Shown here piece by piece: positions 15,874 to 25,140 of a stretch of 64,000 bases of DNA. The position numbers and the translations under genes are program-made. Under the pieces are notes generated by a model. The model saw only the letters and a list, made by a program, of their open reading frames with translations. It was not told where the DNA came from and did no database searches. The stretch is from Anaerotruncus sp. G3(2012) (GTDB lineage Bacteria > Bacillota > Clostridia > Oscillospirales > Ruminococcaceae). The stretch spans positions 79,658 to 143,657 of the forward strand of contig NZ_KE159657.1 in NCBI RefSeq assembly GCF_000403395.2, given 5' to 3'. Numbering within the stretch: the stretch's first letter is position 1; each line of letters starts with the position of its first letter.

Positions 15874-15885
15874 TCGCTGTATAAT
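15857..15885 (+). promoter_or_regulatory. Consensus sigma-A promoter of S24 repressor gene
   Basis: TTGACA (15857-15862), 17 bases, TATAAT (15880-15885): both hexamers are perfect consensus. Such a strong promoter fits an autorepressed gene. Confidence 0.85.
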
Positions 15886-15917
15886 GGAAAAAGAAGGGAC
15901 GAAAGGTGGTCGGCAGG

Positions 15918-16523
15918 ATGTTTGCAGAGCGGTTGAAGGAGCTGCGTAAGATGCGCAGATTCTCCCAACATGCACTGGCGGAACGGCTGGGGATCAGCCA
16001 GCAGGCGGTCGGAAAATGGGAAACTGGGAAGTCCACGCCTGATCCCGCCACCTTGCGGGAGATCGCGGATATTTTTGAGGTGTCAGTCGACCTGCTGCTA
16101 GGGCGGGAGCTGATCCCGCCAGCGTCCGCGGGGGCGGCAGGGGAGGTTCTTCTGCCCATCCTGGGGACTGTCCGCGCGGGCTATGGGGCGCTTGCTTTTC
16201 AGGAGTACCGCGGGACGGAACCCGCCAGCGTGCATAATCCGGAGGAATATTTCTATCTGGTGGTGAGCGGCGACAGCATGGAACCGCGGATCAGCAGCGG
16301 GGATCTCGCGCTGGTCCACAGGCAGCCGGATGTCGAGAGCGGCGAGCTGGCGGTGGTGCTGGTCGACGGGGAGGAAGGAACCCTCAAGCGGGTGGTGAAA
16401 CGGGATGGCGCGGTGATTTTGCAGCCGTTTAACCAGTCCTACCAGCCACAGATTTTTATGGGGGAGGAGCTTTCCCAGCTCACGATTGTGGGGAAGGTCG
16501 TGGAAACAAAAACCAAATGGTGA
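15918..16523 (+). CDS. XRE-S24 LexA-like repressor with self-cleavage domain
   Basis: A 201-aa protein. Residues 1-60 are an XRE helix-turn-helix (LKELRKMRRFSQHALAERLG, then ISQQAVGKWETGKSTP). The C-terminal half is an S24 peptidase: cleavage-type Ala-Gly in GTVRAGYGAL, catalytic Ser in VVSGDSMEPRI, and catalytic Lys in GTLKRVVKR. These combined proteins act as SOS-type or phage-type repressors that cleave themselves when RecA is activated. It has a different DNA-binding domain from classical LexA. A GTG at 15906 is an alternative start. The divergent small membrane protein is a likely target. Confidence 0.9.
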   Translation: MFAERLKELRKMRRFSQHALAERLGISQQAVGKWETGKSTPDPATLREIADIFEVSVDLLLGRELIPPASAGAAGEVLLPILGTVRAGYGALAFQEYRGTEPASVHNPEEYFYLVVSGDSMEPRISSGDLALVHRQPDVESGELAVVLVDGEEGTLKRVVKRDGAVILQPFNQSYQPQIFMGEELSQLTIVGKVVETKTKW

Positions 16524-16552
16524 TTGCATTTTTGAGGAAATTGTGCTAGACT
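16524..16552 (+). promoter_or_regulatory. Promoter of pyrophosphatase gene
   Basis: TTGCAT (16524-16529), 17-base spacer, TAGACT (16547-16552), about 50 bases before the GTG start. Confidence 0.55.
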
Positions 16553-16602
16553 AAAACCATCCGTTTTGGACGTTTATTGATACACGGAAAAGGGGTTTTA
16601 TT

Positions 16603-17136
16603 GTGAATATTTGGCATGACATTTCTCCCAAAAGGATCACAAAAGAAGATTTTATTGCGGTGATCGAGATTGGCAAGGGCGGCAAGAACAAGTATGAACT
16701 GGATAAGGAAACCGGATTGATCATTCTGGACCGCATCCTTTACACCTCCACCCACTATCCTGCGAACTACGGGTTCATTCCCCGCACCTATGGGGACGAC
16801 GGTGACCCGCTGGATGTGTTGGTGCTCTGTTCGGAATCGCTGATTCCGCTGAGCCTGGTTCGCTGCTATCCGATCGGTGTGATCTCGATGATCGACAATG
16901 GCAAATACGATGAAAAGATCATCGCGATCCCGTTCAACGACCCGATGTATAATATGTATAAGGACATTGATGAGCTGCCCAAGCATATTTTCGAGGAGAT
17001 GCGCCATTTCTTCACTGTCTATAAGGAGCTGGAGGGGAAACAGACTGCGGTCAATGAGGCGTCCGGCTCGGAAGCCGCGCTGGGTATCATTCAGGCAGCG
17101 GTTGATAACTACATAGAGAAATTCTGCAAGGGATAA
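16603..17136 (+). CDS. ppa: Inorganic pyrophosphatase (family I)
   Basis: A 177-aa cytosolic enzyme that hydrolyses PPi and drives biosynthetic reactions forward. Active-site features are [40 protein letters not shown] (the DGDPLD metal site) and later [13 protein letters not shown]. Start is GTG, with GAAAAGGGG upstream. Monocistronic, with its own promoter and terminator. Family I in a Firmicute is typical of Clostridia, whereas Bacillus mostly uses family II. Confidence 0.95.
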   Translation: MNIWHDISPKRITKEDFIAVIEIGKGGKNKYELDKETGLIILDRILYTSTHYPANYGFIPRTYGDDGDPLDVLVLCSESLIPLSLVRCYPIGVISMIDNGKYDEKIIAIPFNDPMYNMYKDIDELPKHIFEEMRHFFTVYKELEGKQTAVNEASGSEAALGIIQAAVDNYIEKFCKG

Positions 17137-17148
17137 CGAATGAAACCG

Positions 17149-17176
17149 TCCCCCGGTATCTCCGGGGGCTTTTTTA
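17149..17176 (+). terminator. Terminator after pyrophosphatase
   Basis: CCCCCGG-TATCT-CCGGGGG followed by CTTTTTTAT. Confidence 0.85.
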
Positions 17177-17410
17177 TGCAGTTTTTTGTCAGCCAAGTTT
17201 TTTCATAGAAAAACGAAGATTTTTCTATCGCTTTTTCGGGTAATTTTCACTAAAATAAAAACATCCCCAGCGGTTACAATGGTAGCATCAAAGCAGCTCA
17301 AAACGGGGCAGGATTTTGAAGTGGTGAGCAGAATGCTGTCTGACAGCTTTGCATGGAACCCGGGGAAACGGATAAAGACAGAAACACCACAGCTATTTTA
17401 GGAGGAAAAA

Positions 17411-18592
17411 ATGATGAAAAAATTACTTGCTTCCATCCTTGCAGCAGCAATGATCGGTACCGCGCTCGCGGGCTGCGGCGGTTCCGGGTCCACCTCTTCG
17501 GCGGCGCCGGCTTCTTCTGCCGCACCGGCCTCTTCGGAAGCCCCGGCGGCCTCTTCGGCTCCGGCTGAAACCCCGGCTCCGGCAGCGTCTGACCTGAATG
17601 TAGGCGTATTCTATTACACCTTCTCGGATGTCTACATCACCAGCGTGCGCACCAACATGGATGCGAAGCTCAACGAGCTGGGCGTCACCTTCCAGAACTA
17701 CGACGGCAACAACAACCAGGCCAACCAGCTCGACCAGATCAATACCGCGATCACCAACGGATGCAACCTGCTGGTTGTCAACATCGTTGAGACCTCTTCG
17801 CCGGATGCGGCGCAGACCGCCTGTGATGCCGCCAAAACTGCCGGTATCCCGATCATCTTCTTCAACCGCGAGGTTGCGGATGATGTTGTCAACAGCTATG
17901 AGAACTGCGCGTTTGTCGGCACTGACGCCGCCGAGGCTGGTCACATGCAGGGCCAGATGATCGCCGAGTACCTGCTCGCTAACTACGATGCAGTGGACCT
18001 CAACAAGGACGGGGCCATCTCCTATGTCATGTTCAAAGGCCAGGAGGGCAACGCAGAGGCCGAGTACCGCACCCAGTTCGCGGTTGAGGATTGCGACAAG
18101 CTGCTCGCAGAGGCTGGCAAAGAGCCGCTGGCATTCTACAATGCAGGCAACGCCTCCAAGTACCTGGTTGACCAGACCGGCGCATGGTCTTCGCAGGCTG
18201 CAACCGACTACATGAACACCATCCTCGCTGAGTACTCCGAGGCAAACAACAACATGGTCGAAATGGTCATCGCGAACAACGATGGCATGGCTGAGGGTGC
18301 AATCGCGGCGCTTCAGGCTGCCGGCTACAACAACGGCTACGATGAAGAGAACAATATTGGCAAGTTCATCCCGGTATTCGGGGTAGACGCGGTGGATTCC
18401 GCGAAGGAGAAGATCCAGAATGGCCAGATGACCGGTACCATCATGCAGGATGCAGAGGGCATGGCCAACACGATCACTGCTCTGGTTTCCAACCTCAACA
18501 GTGGGGCGGCCCTGATGGATAATACTTCCAGCTTCAATGTAGACGCTGGCGTAGCTAAAATCCGCGTCCCGTACGGCGTATACACCGGCTGA
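17411..18592 (+). CDS. mglB: Galactose/glucose ABC transporter, substrate-binding lipoprotein
   Basis: A 393-aa lipoprotein. The signal peptide has a lipobox ending LAGC (Cys about residue 21), followed by a Ser/Ala/Pro-rich tether to residue about 58. The binding domain has FFNREV, the calcium-site-like DLNKDGAISYVMFKGQEG (an MglB hallmark), IANNDGMAEGAIAAL and FGVDAVD. RBS AGGAGG. First gene of mglBAC. A strong hairpin after it (18645-18672) probably keeps its mRNA level above that of mglAC. It likely binds galactose/glucose or a related hexose. Confidence 0.93.
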   Translation: MMKKLLASILAAAMIGTALAGCGGSGSTSSAAPASSAAPASSEAPAASSAPAETPAPAASDLNVGVFYYTFSDVYITSVRTNMDAKLNELGVTFQNYDGNNNQANQLDQINTAITNGCNLLVVNIVETSSPDAAQTACDAAKTAGIPIIFFNREVADDVVNSYENCAFVGTDAAEAGHMQGQMIAEYLLANYDAVDLNKDGAISYVMFKGQEGNAEAEYRTQFAVEDCDKLLAEAGKEPLAFYNAGNASKYLVDQTGAWSSQAATDYMNTILAEYSEANNNMVEMVIANNDGMAEGAIAALQAAGYNNGYDEENNIGKFIPVFGVDAVDSAKEKIQNGQMTGTIMQDAEGMANTITALVSNLNSGAALMDNTSSFNVDAGVAKIRVPYGVYTG

Positions 18593-18644
18593 GTGAAGCG
18601 CTCCAACACAAACGCGTACCAACCGGAAGGATAAAAGCGGAGTG

Positions 18645-18672
18645 TGCGGGGCTGTCTGATGACAGCCCCGCA
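18645..18672 (+). other. Intercistronic hairpin between mglB and mglA
   Basis: TGCGGGGCTGTC-TGAT-GACAGCCCCGCA: a perfect 12-bp stem with a 4-base loop and no T run. It fits a 3' stabiliser or partial terminator, which are common after binding-protein genes in ABC operons. Confidence 0.7.
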
Positions 18673-18799
18673 TACTGCGGATTCCGGAGCCGTTTTCGAC
18701 AGGGTCTGTCCGGAAGGCCGGGGCATCGTCTTTTGCCCGGTTTTCAGGCAGGCTGTGGGGAAGGGTTGCGGAATCCGCCGCAGAGAGAGGAGGAGTCAC

Positions 18800-20302
18800 A
18801 TGGATCGGCCAGCACTGCTGGAAATGAAGAATATCAGCAAAGAGTTCCCCGGTGTCAAGGCGCTGGACAACGTGTCGCTGACAGTCCGCCCCGGCACCGT
18901 CCATGCGCTGATGGGCGAGAACGGCGCGGGTAAATCGACGCTGATGAAATGTCTGTTCGGGATTTATAGCAAGGACGGCGGCACGATCACGCTGGAAGGC
19001 AAAGAGGTCAACTTCAAAAGCTCCAAGGAAGCGCTGGAAAACGGCGTTGCTATGGTACATCAGGAGCTGAACCAGGCACTTACCCGGAGCGTGCAGGATA
19101 ACCTGTGGCTGGGGCGTTACCCCAAGGTAGGCGGGGTGATGGTCAGCGAGCGGATGATGCGGCAGCGGACAAAGGAGATTTTTGAAAACCTCGAAGTTAA
19201 GGTCAATCCTTTGGCGATCATGTCCACCATGCCGGTTTCCCAGCGGCAGATGGTGGAGATTGCAAAGGCGGTTTCGTACGATGCGAAGATCATCGTATTT
19301 GACGAGCCGACCTCCTCCCTGACCGAAACCGAGGTTGAGCACCTGTTCCGCATCATCACGATGCTCAAGGAAAAGGGCTGTGGAATCATCTATATCTCGC
19401 ACAAGATGGAAGAAATCCTGCGGATTTCGGACGACGTCACGATCATGCGTGATGGTACCTGGGTGGCGACCCGCGCGGCAAAAGAGCTGACGATGGAAGA
19501 GATCATCCGGCTGATGGTCGGGCGCGAGCTGACCAATCGGTTCCCGCCCAAAACCAACAAACCCGGCGAAGTAATTCTGGAGGTCGAGCATCTGCAAGGG
19601 CGGTACACCCGGCTCAAGGATGCATCGTTCAGCCTGCATAAAGGGGAGATCCTCGGGATCGCGGGTCTGGATGGCTCAGGGCGTACCGAAGTGCTGGAAA
19701 ACCTGTTCGGGGTGATGACCAAGGAGAATGGCAGCACGATCCGCCTGCATGGCAAAGAGATTTTCAACCACTCCCCGCAGGAGTCGATCAAAAACGGGTT
19801 TGCCCTCCTGACCGAGGAACGCCGCGCGACCGGCATCTTCGGCATCCGGGATATTCTGGAAAACACCGTCATCTCTAACCTGAAAAGTTATCTGATGGCC
19901 GGTATCTGCCTGAACGACAAAAAAATGGCAGAGGACACCGACTGGGCGATCAAGGCGATGCATATTAAGACGCCCAGTCAGAAAACCCAGATCCGCTCCC
20001 TCTCAGGCGGCAACCAGCAGAAGGTGATTATTGGCCGCTGGCTGCTGACCAAACCGGAGGTGCTTTTGCTGGATGAACCGACGCGCGGTATTGACGTCGG
20101 GGCAAAGTATGAAATCTATCAGCTCATCATCGACCTTGCGAACGAGGGCAAGGGGGTTATCATGGTATCCTCCGAAATGCCGGAGCTGCTCGGCGTCTGC
20201 GACCGGATTCTGGTCATGTCGGGCGGGCAGGTGGCCGGTGAGGTGGATGCGAAAAACACCAGTCAGGAGGAGATCCTGACGCTGGCTGCGAAATATGTAT
20301 AG
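18800..20302 (+). CDS. mglA: Galactose/glucose ABC transporter, tandem ATPase
   Basis: A 500-aa protein with two ABC domains. The first has Walker [13 protein letters not shown], a signature-like [15 protein letters not shown] and [12 protein letters not shown]. The second has the degenerate Walker [11 protein letters not shown], signature [14 protein letters not shown] and [15 protein letters not shown]. This layout is typical of the carbohydrate-uptake family 2 (MglA/RbsA/XylG). The ATG at 18800 has GAGAGGAGGAG upstream. It powers import with MglC and MglB. Confidence 0.96.
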   Translation: MDRPALLEMKNISKEFPGVKALDNVSLTVRPGTVHALMGENGAGKSTLMKCLFGIYSKDGGTITLEGKEVNFKSSKEALENGVAMVHQELNQALTRSVQDNLWLGRYPKVGGVMVSERMMRQRTKEIFENLEVKVNPLAIMSTMPVSQRQMVEIAKAVSYDAKIIVFDEPTSSLTETEVEHLFRIITMLKEKGCGIIYISHKMEEILRISDDVTIMRDGTWVATRAAKELTMEEIIRLMVGRELTNRFPPKTNKPGEVILEVEHLQGRYTRLKDASFSLHKGEILGIAGLDGSGRTEVLENLFGVMTKENGSTIRLHGKEIFNHSPQESIKNGFALLTEERRATGIFGIRDILENTVISNLKSYLMAGICLNDKKMAEDTDWAIKAMHIKTPSQKTQIRSLSGGNQQKVIIGRWLLTKPEVLLLDEPTRGIDVGAKYEIYQLIIDLANEGKGVIMVSSEMPELLGVCDRILVMSGGQVAGEVDAKNTSQEEILTLAAKYV

Positions 20303-20316
20303 GAGGGGGATGCACC

Positions 20317-21366
20317 ATGAGTAACAATCCCGGAAAAGCGATCGCAAAACAGCCGTGGGATGCCAAACGGGTCGGCAACCTGCTGTTGAACAATGCCCTG
20401 TTTATCCTGATGTTTATTGCGATTATTTATATCGCGATCCGCAACCCGAACTTCATCAAACCGGCTTCGCTCATCAACATCATCGCGCAGACTGCGGCTT
20501 ATCTGCCGGTGGCGCTGGGCGTTGCAGGTTGTATCGTGCTCACCGGTACCGACCTTTCAGCGGGCCGTATCGTTGGCCTGACCGCCTGTGTCTCGGCTTC
20601 CCTGCTTCAGGCAGTGGGCGGTGCGAACAAGATGTGGCCCAACATCGGTACCCTGCCGATTCCAGTGGTCATCCTGATCGCGATTCTGATTGGCGCGGCG
20701 TTTGGCGCGTTCAACGGTTTCTTTGTTGCAAAGTTTAAGCTCCACCCGTTCATCGTGACCCTCGGCACCCAGCTGATCGTATATACCCTGCTGCTGCTCT
20801 ATGTCAAGATGGGCAACAACAATGGTATGGCGATTTCGGGTCTGGACGATTCCTATAAGACCTTTATCACCGGCTCGCTCTTCTCGATTGCGGGAACCCC
20901 GATTCCCAACTATATCTGGATCGCAGTTTTCCTCACCGCGCTGATGTGGTTCATCTGGAACAAGACCACCTTTGGTAAAAACATGTTTGCGCTCGGTGCG
21001 AACGAGGAAGCGGCCCGCGTTTCGGGTGTCAATGTCATCATGACCACCATCATGGTCTTTGCGCTGGCAGGTGCGATGTACAGTATCACCGGCTTTATCG
21101 AGGGCGCACGTGTCGCGTCCAATACCGCGAACACCGGCTTCAACTATGAGCTGGATGCGATCGCGGCCTGCGTCATCGGCGGCGTCTCGTTCGTCGGCGG
21201 TATCGGTAAGATCCGCGGCATCGTGATCGGCGTCCTGCTGCTCAGACTGATTTTCATCGGCCTGAACATGATCGGTATTAACCAGGATCTGCAGTACCTC
21301 ATCAAGGGCGGCATTATCCTCTTCGCCTGTGCACTTGACATGCGGAAATATCTGGTCAAAAAATAA
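20317..21366 (+). CDS. mglC: Galactose/glucose ABC transporter, permease
   Basis: A 349-aa integral membrane protein of the branched-chain/ribose-type permease fold with 8-10 helices. Conserved stretches are GCIVLTGTDLSAGRIVGL, IGAAFGAFNGFFVAKF, PFIVTLGTQLI, and near the end ACVIGGVSFVGGIGKIRG. It starts 15 bases after mglA with GGAGG as RBS. Confidence 0.95.
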   Translation: MSNNPGKAIAKQPWDAKRVGNLLLNNALFILMFIAIIYIAIRNPNFIKPASLINIIAQTAAYLPVALGVAGCIVLTGTDLSAGRIVGLTACVSASLLQAVGGANKMWPNIGTLPIPVVILIAILIGAAFGAFNGFFVAKFKLHPFIVTLGTQLIVYTLLLLYVKMGNNNGMAISGLDDSYKTFITGSLFSIAGTPIPNYIWIAVFLTALMWFIWNKTTFGKNMFALGANEEAARVSGVNVIMTTIMVFALAGAMYSITGFIEGARVASNTANTGFNYELDAIAACVIGGVSFVGGIGKIRGIVIGVLLLRLIFIGLNMIGINQDLQYLIKGGIILFACALDMRKYLVKK

Positions 21367-21381
21367 AATTCCCTGTTCTTC

Positions 21382-21416
21382 AAAAGCCCGCTGCTGGTTT
21401 CCAGCAGCGGGCTTTT
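21382..21416. terminator. Terminator after mglC
   Basis: AAAAGCCCGCTGCTGG, TTT, CCAGCAGCGGGCTTTT: a 16-bp perfect stem ending in T residues, closing the mglBAC operon. Confidence 0.85.
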
Positions 21417-21540
21417 GCCGTTTCGCGAAATTTACATTGCGTAAAACTTTTAAACGCGAAGCAGGCTCTTGGGGTATGGCATCTAAAGCGGATTTGTAGT
21501 ATAATCGAAGTATTTCAAAGAATGAAAAAGGGGGACAGGT

Positions 21541-23127
21541 ATGCAGCCCTACCGCGTACTTCTGGTGGATGACGAAGAGGACATCCGGGTCGGCATCAGC
21601 CGCAAGATGGACTGGGAATCGCTTGGCTTCTCGCTGGTCGGGGAGGCAGAAAACGGACAGGAAGCCCTTGAACTGGCGGAACAGCTCCGCCCGGATGTTG
21701 TTCTGACCGACATCCGGATGCCGTTTATGGATGGACTGGAACTCTGCCGCATCCTGACCCGGAGCCTTCCGGCAGCCAGATTTGTGCTGTTTTCCGGCTT
21801 TGACGACTTTGAATATGCAAAACAGGCGATCCAGATGAACGTCTTTGAATACATTCTCAAGCCGATCAGCGCACAGGAGCTTTCGGAGGTACTGGACAGG
21901 CTGAAAAAGCAGCTCGACGCGCATCGCGCAGAGGTCCAGAACCTGGAAACCCTCCGGAGGCAGTACGAGGAATCGCTCCCGATCCTGCGTGAATTGTTCT
22001 ATACCCAGCTGCTGGACGGGCGCATCCGCGCAGAACAGGCAGCAGCCCGCGCGGCGCGCTACGACATCGACCTCAGCGGCTGTGCGTGGACGGTTGGTAT
22101 GGCGCAGTTTGACAGCCCGGACGAGCGCGGGGAACTGCTTGCCCTCTCGGTGCGGGCATTCCTTGAGGACAACCTGTATGCGCAGCAGGGCTGTACCTGC
22201 CGGGCGTTCCTCTATGGGGATTCGGTCGCGCTGCTGGCGGGGTTCGACCACAGCCCGCAGATGTACCGTCTGACCGAGGAGGTCAACCGGGTCTGCAAGC
22301 TGGCAAAAAGTTATCTGAACCTTACCCTGACGGTGGGGGTCGGCCTGCCCTGCACCGCAATCGGGGAAATCCCGCTCGCGGCTGCGGGCGCACGCAGTGC
22401 GCTCGACTACCGGGTGCTGGTGGGCGCCGGGCGCGCGATTTACATCGGGGACCTGGAACCGGACAGCGGGACAGCGTCCACCTTTGACGAGAACGACGAG
22501 CGGGAGCTGGTCGGGGCGGTCAAACTCGGCACACCGGAGGAGGTACGCGCGGTGGTGAGCCGTCTGGCGGGCAAAATCCGCGAGGCCGGGCTGGCGCTCC
22601 CGCAGTGCCACCTGTTTTTTCTCGAGCTCTTCACCAGCCTGCTGCGCCTGACCCGTGGAGCGGGGCTGGAGATGGAGTCGGTTTTTGGCGAGGGGTTTAC
22701 CGGCGCGGTACAGATCACCGATTTTGATTCGATTGAGGAGCTGGAAAACTGGTGCGTTGACCGGTGCCTGCGCATCCATGAGCTGCTCGGCCGGCGCAGG
22801 ACCGATTCCACAGGCCGTACGGTCGAGAAAGCCAAGGCGTTTATCGAAGGCCACTATGCGGAAACCGACCTTTCGGTCGAAACCCTCTGCGCCTATCTGC
22901 ACCTGAGCCCCGCCTACTTTTCGACCCTGTTCAAGCGGGAAACCGACATGAGCTTTACCGCCTATGTGACACAGGTGCGGATGGAACACGCGGCCGACCT
23001 GCTGCGCAACAGCGAGGACAAAACCTATCTGATCGCGGAAAAGACAGGGTATCTGGACCCGAACTATTTCAGCTATGTCTTTAAAAAACATTTTGGCCTG
23101 TCTCCGACCAGATTCCGCGGCGGGTGA
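21541..23127 (+). CDS. YesN-type response regulator with AraC DNA-binding domain
   Basis: A 528-aa protein. Receiver domain at residues 1-125: VLLVDDEEDIRVG, phosphoacceptor Asp in DVVLTDIRMPFMDG, Lys in FEYILKPISAQEL. The middle has a coiled-coil linker and an uncharacterised domain. The last 100 residues are an AraC pair of helix-turn-helices (DLSVETLCAYLHLSPAYFST; YLIAEKTGYLDPNYFSYVFK). Together with the kinase after it, it forms a YesMN-type system that usually activates nearby sugar-uptake genes, here most likely mglBAC. A TATAAT at 21500-21505 may be its -10. Confidence 0.93.
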   Translation: MQPYRVLLVDDEEDIRVGISRKMDWESLGFSLVGEAENGQEALELAEQLRPDVVLTDIRMPFMDGLELCRILTRSLPAARFVLFSGFDDFEYAKQAIQMNVFEYILKPISAQELSEVLDRLKKQLDAHRAEVQNLETLRRQYEESLPILRELFYTQLLDGRIRAEQAAARAARYDIDLSGCAWTVGMAQFDSPDERGELLALSVRAFLEDNLYAQQGCTCRAFLYGDSVALLAGFDHSPQMYRLTEEVNRVCKLAKSYLNLTLTVGVGLPCTAIGEIPLAAAGARSALDYRVLVGAGRAIYIGDLEPDSGTASTFDENDERELVGAVKLGTPEEVRAVVSRLAGKIREAGLALPQCHLFFLELFTSLLRLTRGAGLEMESVFGEGFTGAVQITDFDSIEELENWCVDRCLRIHELLGRRRTDSTGRTVEKAKAFIEGHYAETDLSVETLCAYLHLSPAYFSTLFKRETDMSFTAYVTQVRMEHAADLLRNSEDKTYLIAEKTGYLDPNYFSYVFKKHFGLSPTRFRGG

Positions 23128-23138
23128 TATGGTCAGCA

Positions 23139-23165
23139 TACTGGAAAACAGGTACCTGTTTTCAG
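23139..23165 (+). other. Intercistronic hairpin
   Basis: ACTGGAAAACAGG and CCTGTTTTCAGT face each other around TA (one bulged G), with no clear T run. It lies in the 195-base gap between regulator and kinase, which otherwise shows no coding signal. Confidence 0.4.
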
Positions 23166-23322
23166 TGGCGGGCTTTTGCACGCCATCACACAGCGTGTGC
23201 CCGATGCGGGAGGGGAGCTGCTGCAGGCGGCTTTCTATGGCAGGATCGCCGCAGGCTGGAAAAGGGTCAGGAGGGTTCTTTTTCAGCGTTTTCATGATAT
23301 GCCGGAAAAGGGGGAAGAGAAA

Positions 23323-25140
23323 ATGCGCAGGCTGATCGGCCGGATGGTGGAGCGGTGGCGGAGCTTTTACCGCAGATCGAGCATCCAGATGATCCTTTCC
23401 CTCTCGTTTACAGCGGTCGCGGTGACTGGCATGATCTTTCTTGGCCTGTCGCTGTTCCTGCGGTTTTCGGTTTCGACCAACCATCAGCTCGCCGAGAGCA
23501 GCGAGCGGGTGATGGCGCAGGTCAACCTGCACCTCGATTCCTACCTGCGCAGCATGATGCGGATGTCGGATACGGCCTATTACCGGGTCATCAAGCGGAT
23601 AGACCTGGAGACCGACACGATTGATACCGAGCTGAACCTGCTCTACGAGGGGAACCGGGACATGTTGGTGTCGATTGCGGTTTTTTCTCAAAAGGGGGAG
23701 CTGGTTTCGGTTGCCCCTCTTTCCACCCTGAAAAACAGCATTTCCCCGCAGTGGCAGGAGTGGTTCCTCTCCGCGCAGGGAAAGATCGAGAACCTGCATT
23801 TTTCCACCCCGCATGTTCAGAACCTGTTTGAAGACCCGGATTATCGCTACCGGTGGGTGGTGTCGCTCAGCCGGCAGGTCGAACTGACCCGCGGCGGCCG
23901 GACCGAGAGCGGGGTGCTGCTGGTGGATATGAACTTTGGCGGGATCGAGCAGATCTGTAAGGATGTGGAGCTTTCTCCCTCGGGAGGGTACCTCTACCTG
24001 ATCGACGGAAACGGCGAGATCATCTACCATCCGCGTCAGCAGCTGATCTATTCGGACCTGCTGGAGGAAAACAATCTCCATGCTGCACAGTATCCGGATG
24101 GCAGCCACGAAGAACTGTTCCAGGGCAGGCAGCGGCAGGTGATCGTCCGGACGGTGGGGTATACCGGCTGGAAATTGGTCGGTGTGGTACCGCTCGACGG
24201 GATGCTGGACGACTATGACCAGCTGTTCCTCTTTGCGCTGTTTGTGGTGCTTTTCTCGGTCTTTCTGCTTGCGTTTATCAACCTGCGTCTGTCCGAGGGC
24301 ATTTCGGTGCCCATCAAGGCGCTCGACCGGTCGGTCAAGGAGCTGGAAGCCGGAAGCACCGAAGTGGATTTCAATGTCAGCGGCCCGTATGAGATCGAGC
24401 ACCTTGGCCGCTCGATCGATTCATTGGTCTCGACCATGCACCATCTGATGGACGACATCATTGAACAGGAGCAGCAGAAACGCCGGAGCGAACTGGATGT
24501 GCTCCATTCCCAGATCAACCCGCATTTCCTCTATAATACGCTGGATTCGGTGATCTGGATGACTGAAAACGGGCGGACTGACGAGTCGGTCCGGATGGTG
24601 ACCTCCCTCGCGCGGCTGTTCCGGATTTCGTTAAGCAAGGGAAAAATGATTATCCCGGTTGCGGATGAGCTGGAGCATGCCCGGCATTACCTCACCATCC
24701 AGCAGATGCGGTACAAAAACCGGTTCACCGCCCGGATTTCGGCTGAGGACGGCGTACCGGCGCTTTATACGATCAAACTGGTGGTCCAGCCGATTCTGGA
24801 AAACGCGATCTACCACGGGATGGCCTATGCGGACGGGGAAGGCGAAATCCTGATCCATGCCTTTCTGGAAAACGGCGACCTGGTGATCGAGGTGGCGGAT
24901 AACGGGCCGGGTATGCCAAAGGAACTGGCTGACCGTCTGCTGGACCAGGAGTACAGCCCGCCGGGGTCCAAAGGTTCGGGAATCGGCCTGCGAAATGTCC
25001 ACCAGCGCATCCGGCTGACCTTCGGGGAGCCGTACGGTGTGACCATCCAGAGCGAGCCGGACAACGGGACTGTTGTCCGTATCCGGGTTCCGGCGCTCAA
25101 AACGCCCGATGCAGGAACGGGGAAAGGGGAAGCCAGATGA
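23323..25140 (+). CDS. YesM-type sensor histidine kinase
   Basis: A 605-aa membrane kinase. TM1 at about residues 22-46 (LSLSFTAVAVTGMIFLGLSL), a 240-residue extracellular sensor region, TM2 (FLFALFVVLFSVFLLAFINL), then HAMP. The His_kinase motif is LHSQINPHFLYNTLDSVIWM with the phospho-His, and the ATPase has ILENAIYHGM, DNGPGMP and GSGIGLRNVHQRI. ATG 23323 is chosen because GGGGGAAGAG precedes it; the frame is open further upstream. Its stop overlaps the next gene, a sugar-binding-like protein, suggesting that binding proteins feed signals into the sensor domain. Confidence 0.93.
   Translation: MRRLIGRMVERWRSFYRRSSIQMILSLSFTAVAVTGMIFLGLSLFLRFSVSTNHQLAESSERVMAQVNLHLDSYLRSMMRMSDTAYYRVIKRIDLETDTIDTELNLLYEGNRDMLVSIAVFSQKGELVSVAPLSTLKNSISPQWQEWFLSAQGKIENLHFSTPHVQNLFEDPDYRYRWVVSLSRQVELTRGGRTESGVLLVDMNFGGIEQICKDVELSPSGGYLYLIDGNGEIIYHPRQQLIYSDLLEENNLHAAQYPDGSHEELFQGRQRQVIVRTVGYTGWKLVGVVPLDGMLDDYDQLFLFALFVVLFSVFLLAFINLRLSEGISVPIKALDRSVKELEAGSTEVDFNVSGPYEIEHLGRSIDSLVSTMHHLMDDIIEQEQQKRRSELDVLHSQINPHFLYNTLDSVIWMTENGRTDESVRMVTSLARLFRISLSKGKMIIPVADELEHARHYLTIQQMRYKNRFTARISAEDGVPALYTIKLVVQPILENAIYHGMAYADGEGEILIHAFLENGDLVIEVADNGPGMPKELADRLLDQEYSPPGSKGSGIGLRNVHQRIRLTFGEPYGVTIQSEPDNGTVVRIRVPALKTPDAGTGKGEAR

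Noticed and set aside
15918..16523. Phage repressor from a prophage
   Set aside because: No integrase, structural or replication genes lie nearby; both flanks are housekeeping genes.
17423..19639. 738-codon minus-strand frame
   Set aside because: Antisense to mglB and mglA; no recognisable domain.
20557..24402. 1281-codon open frame on the minus strand
   Set aside because: It is antisense to mglC, yesN and yesM, which have clear domains; the open frame is a by-product of GC-rich codon use.
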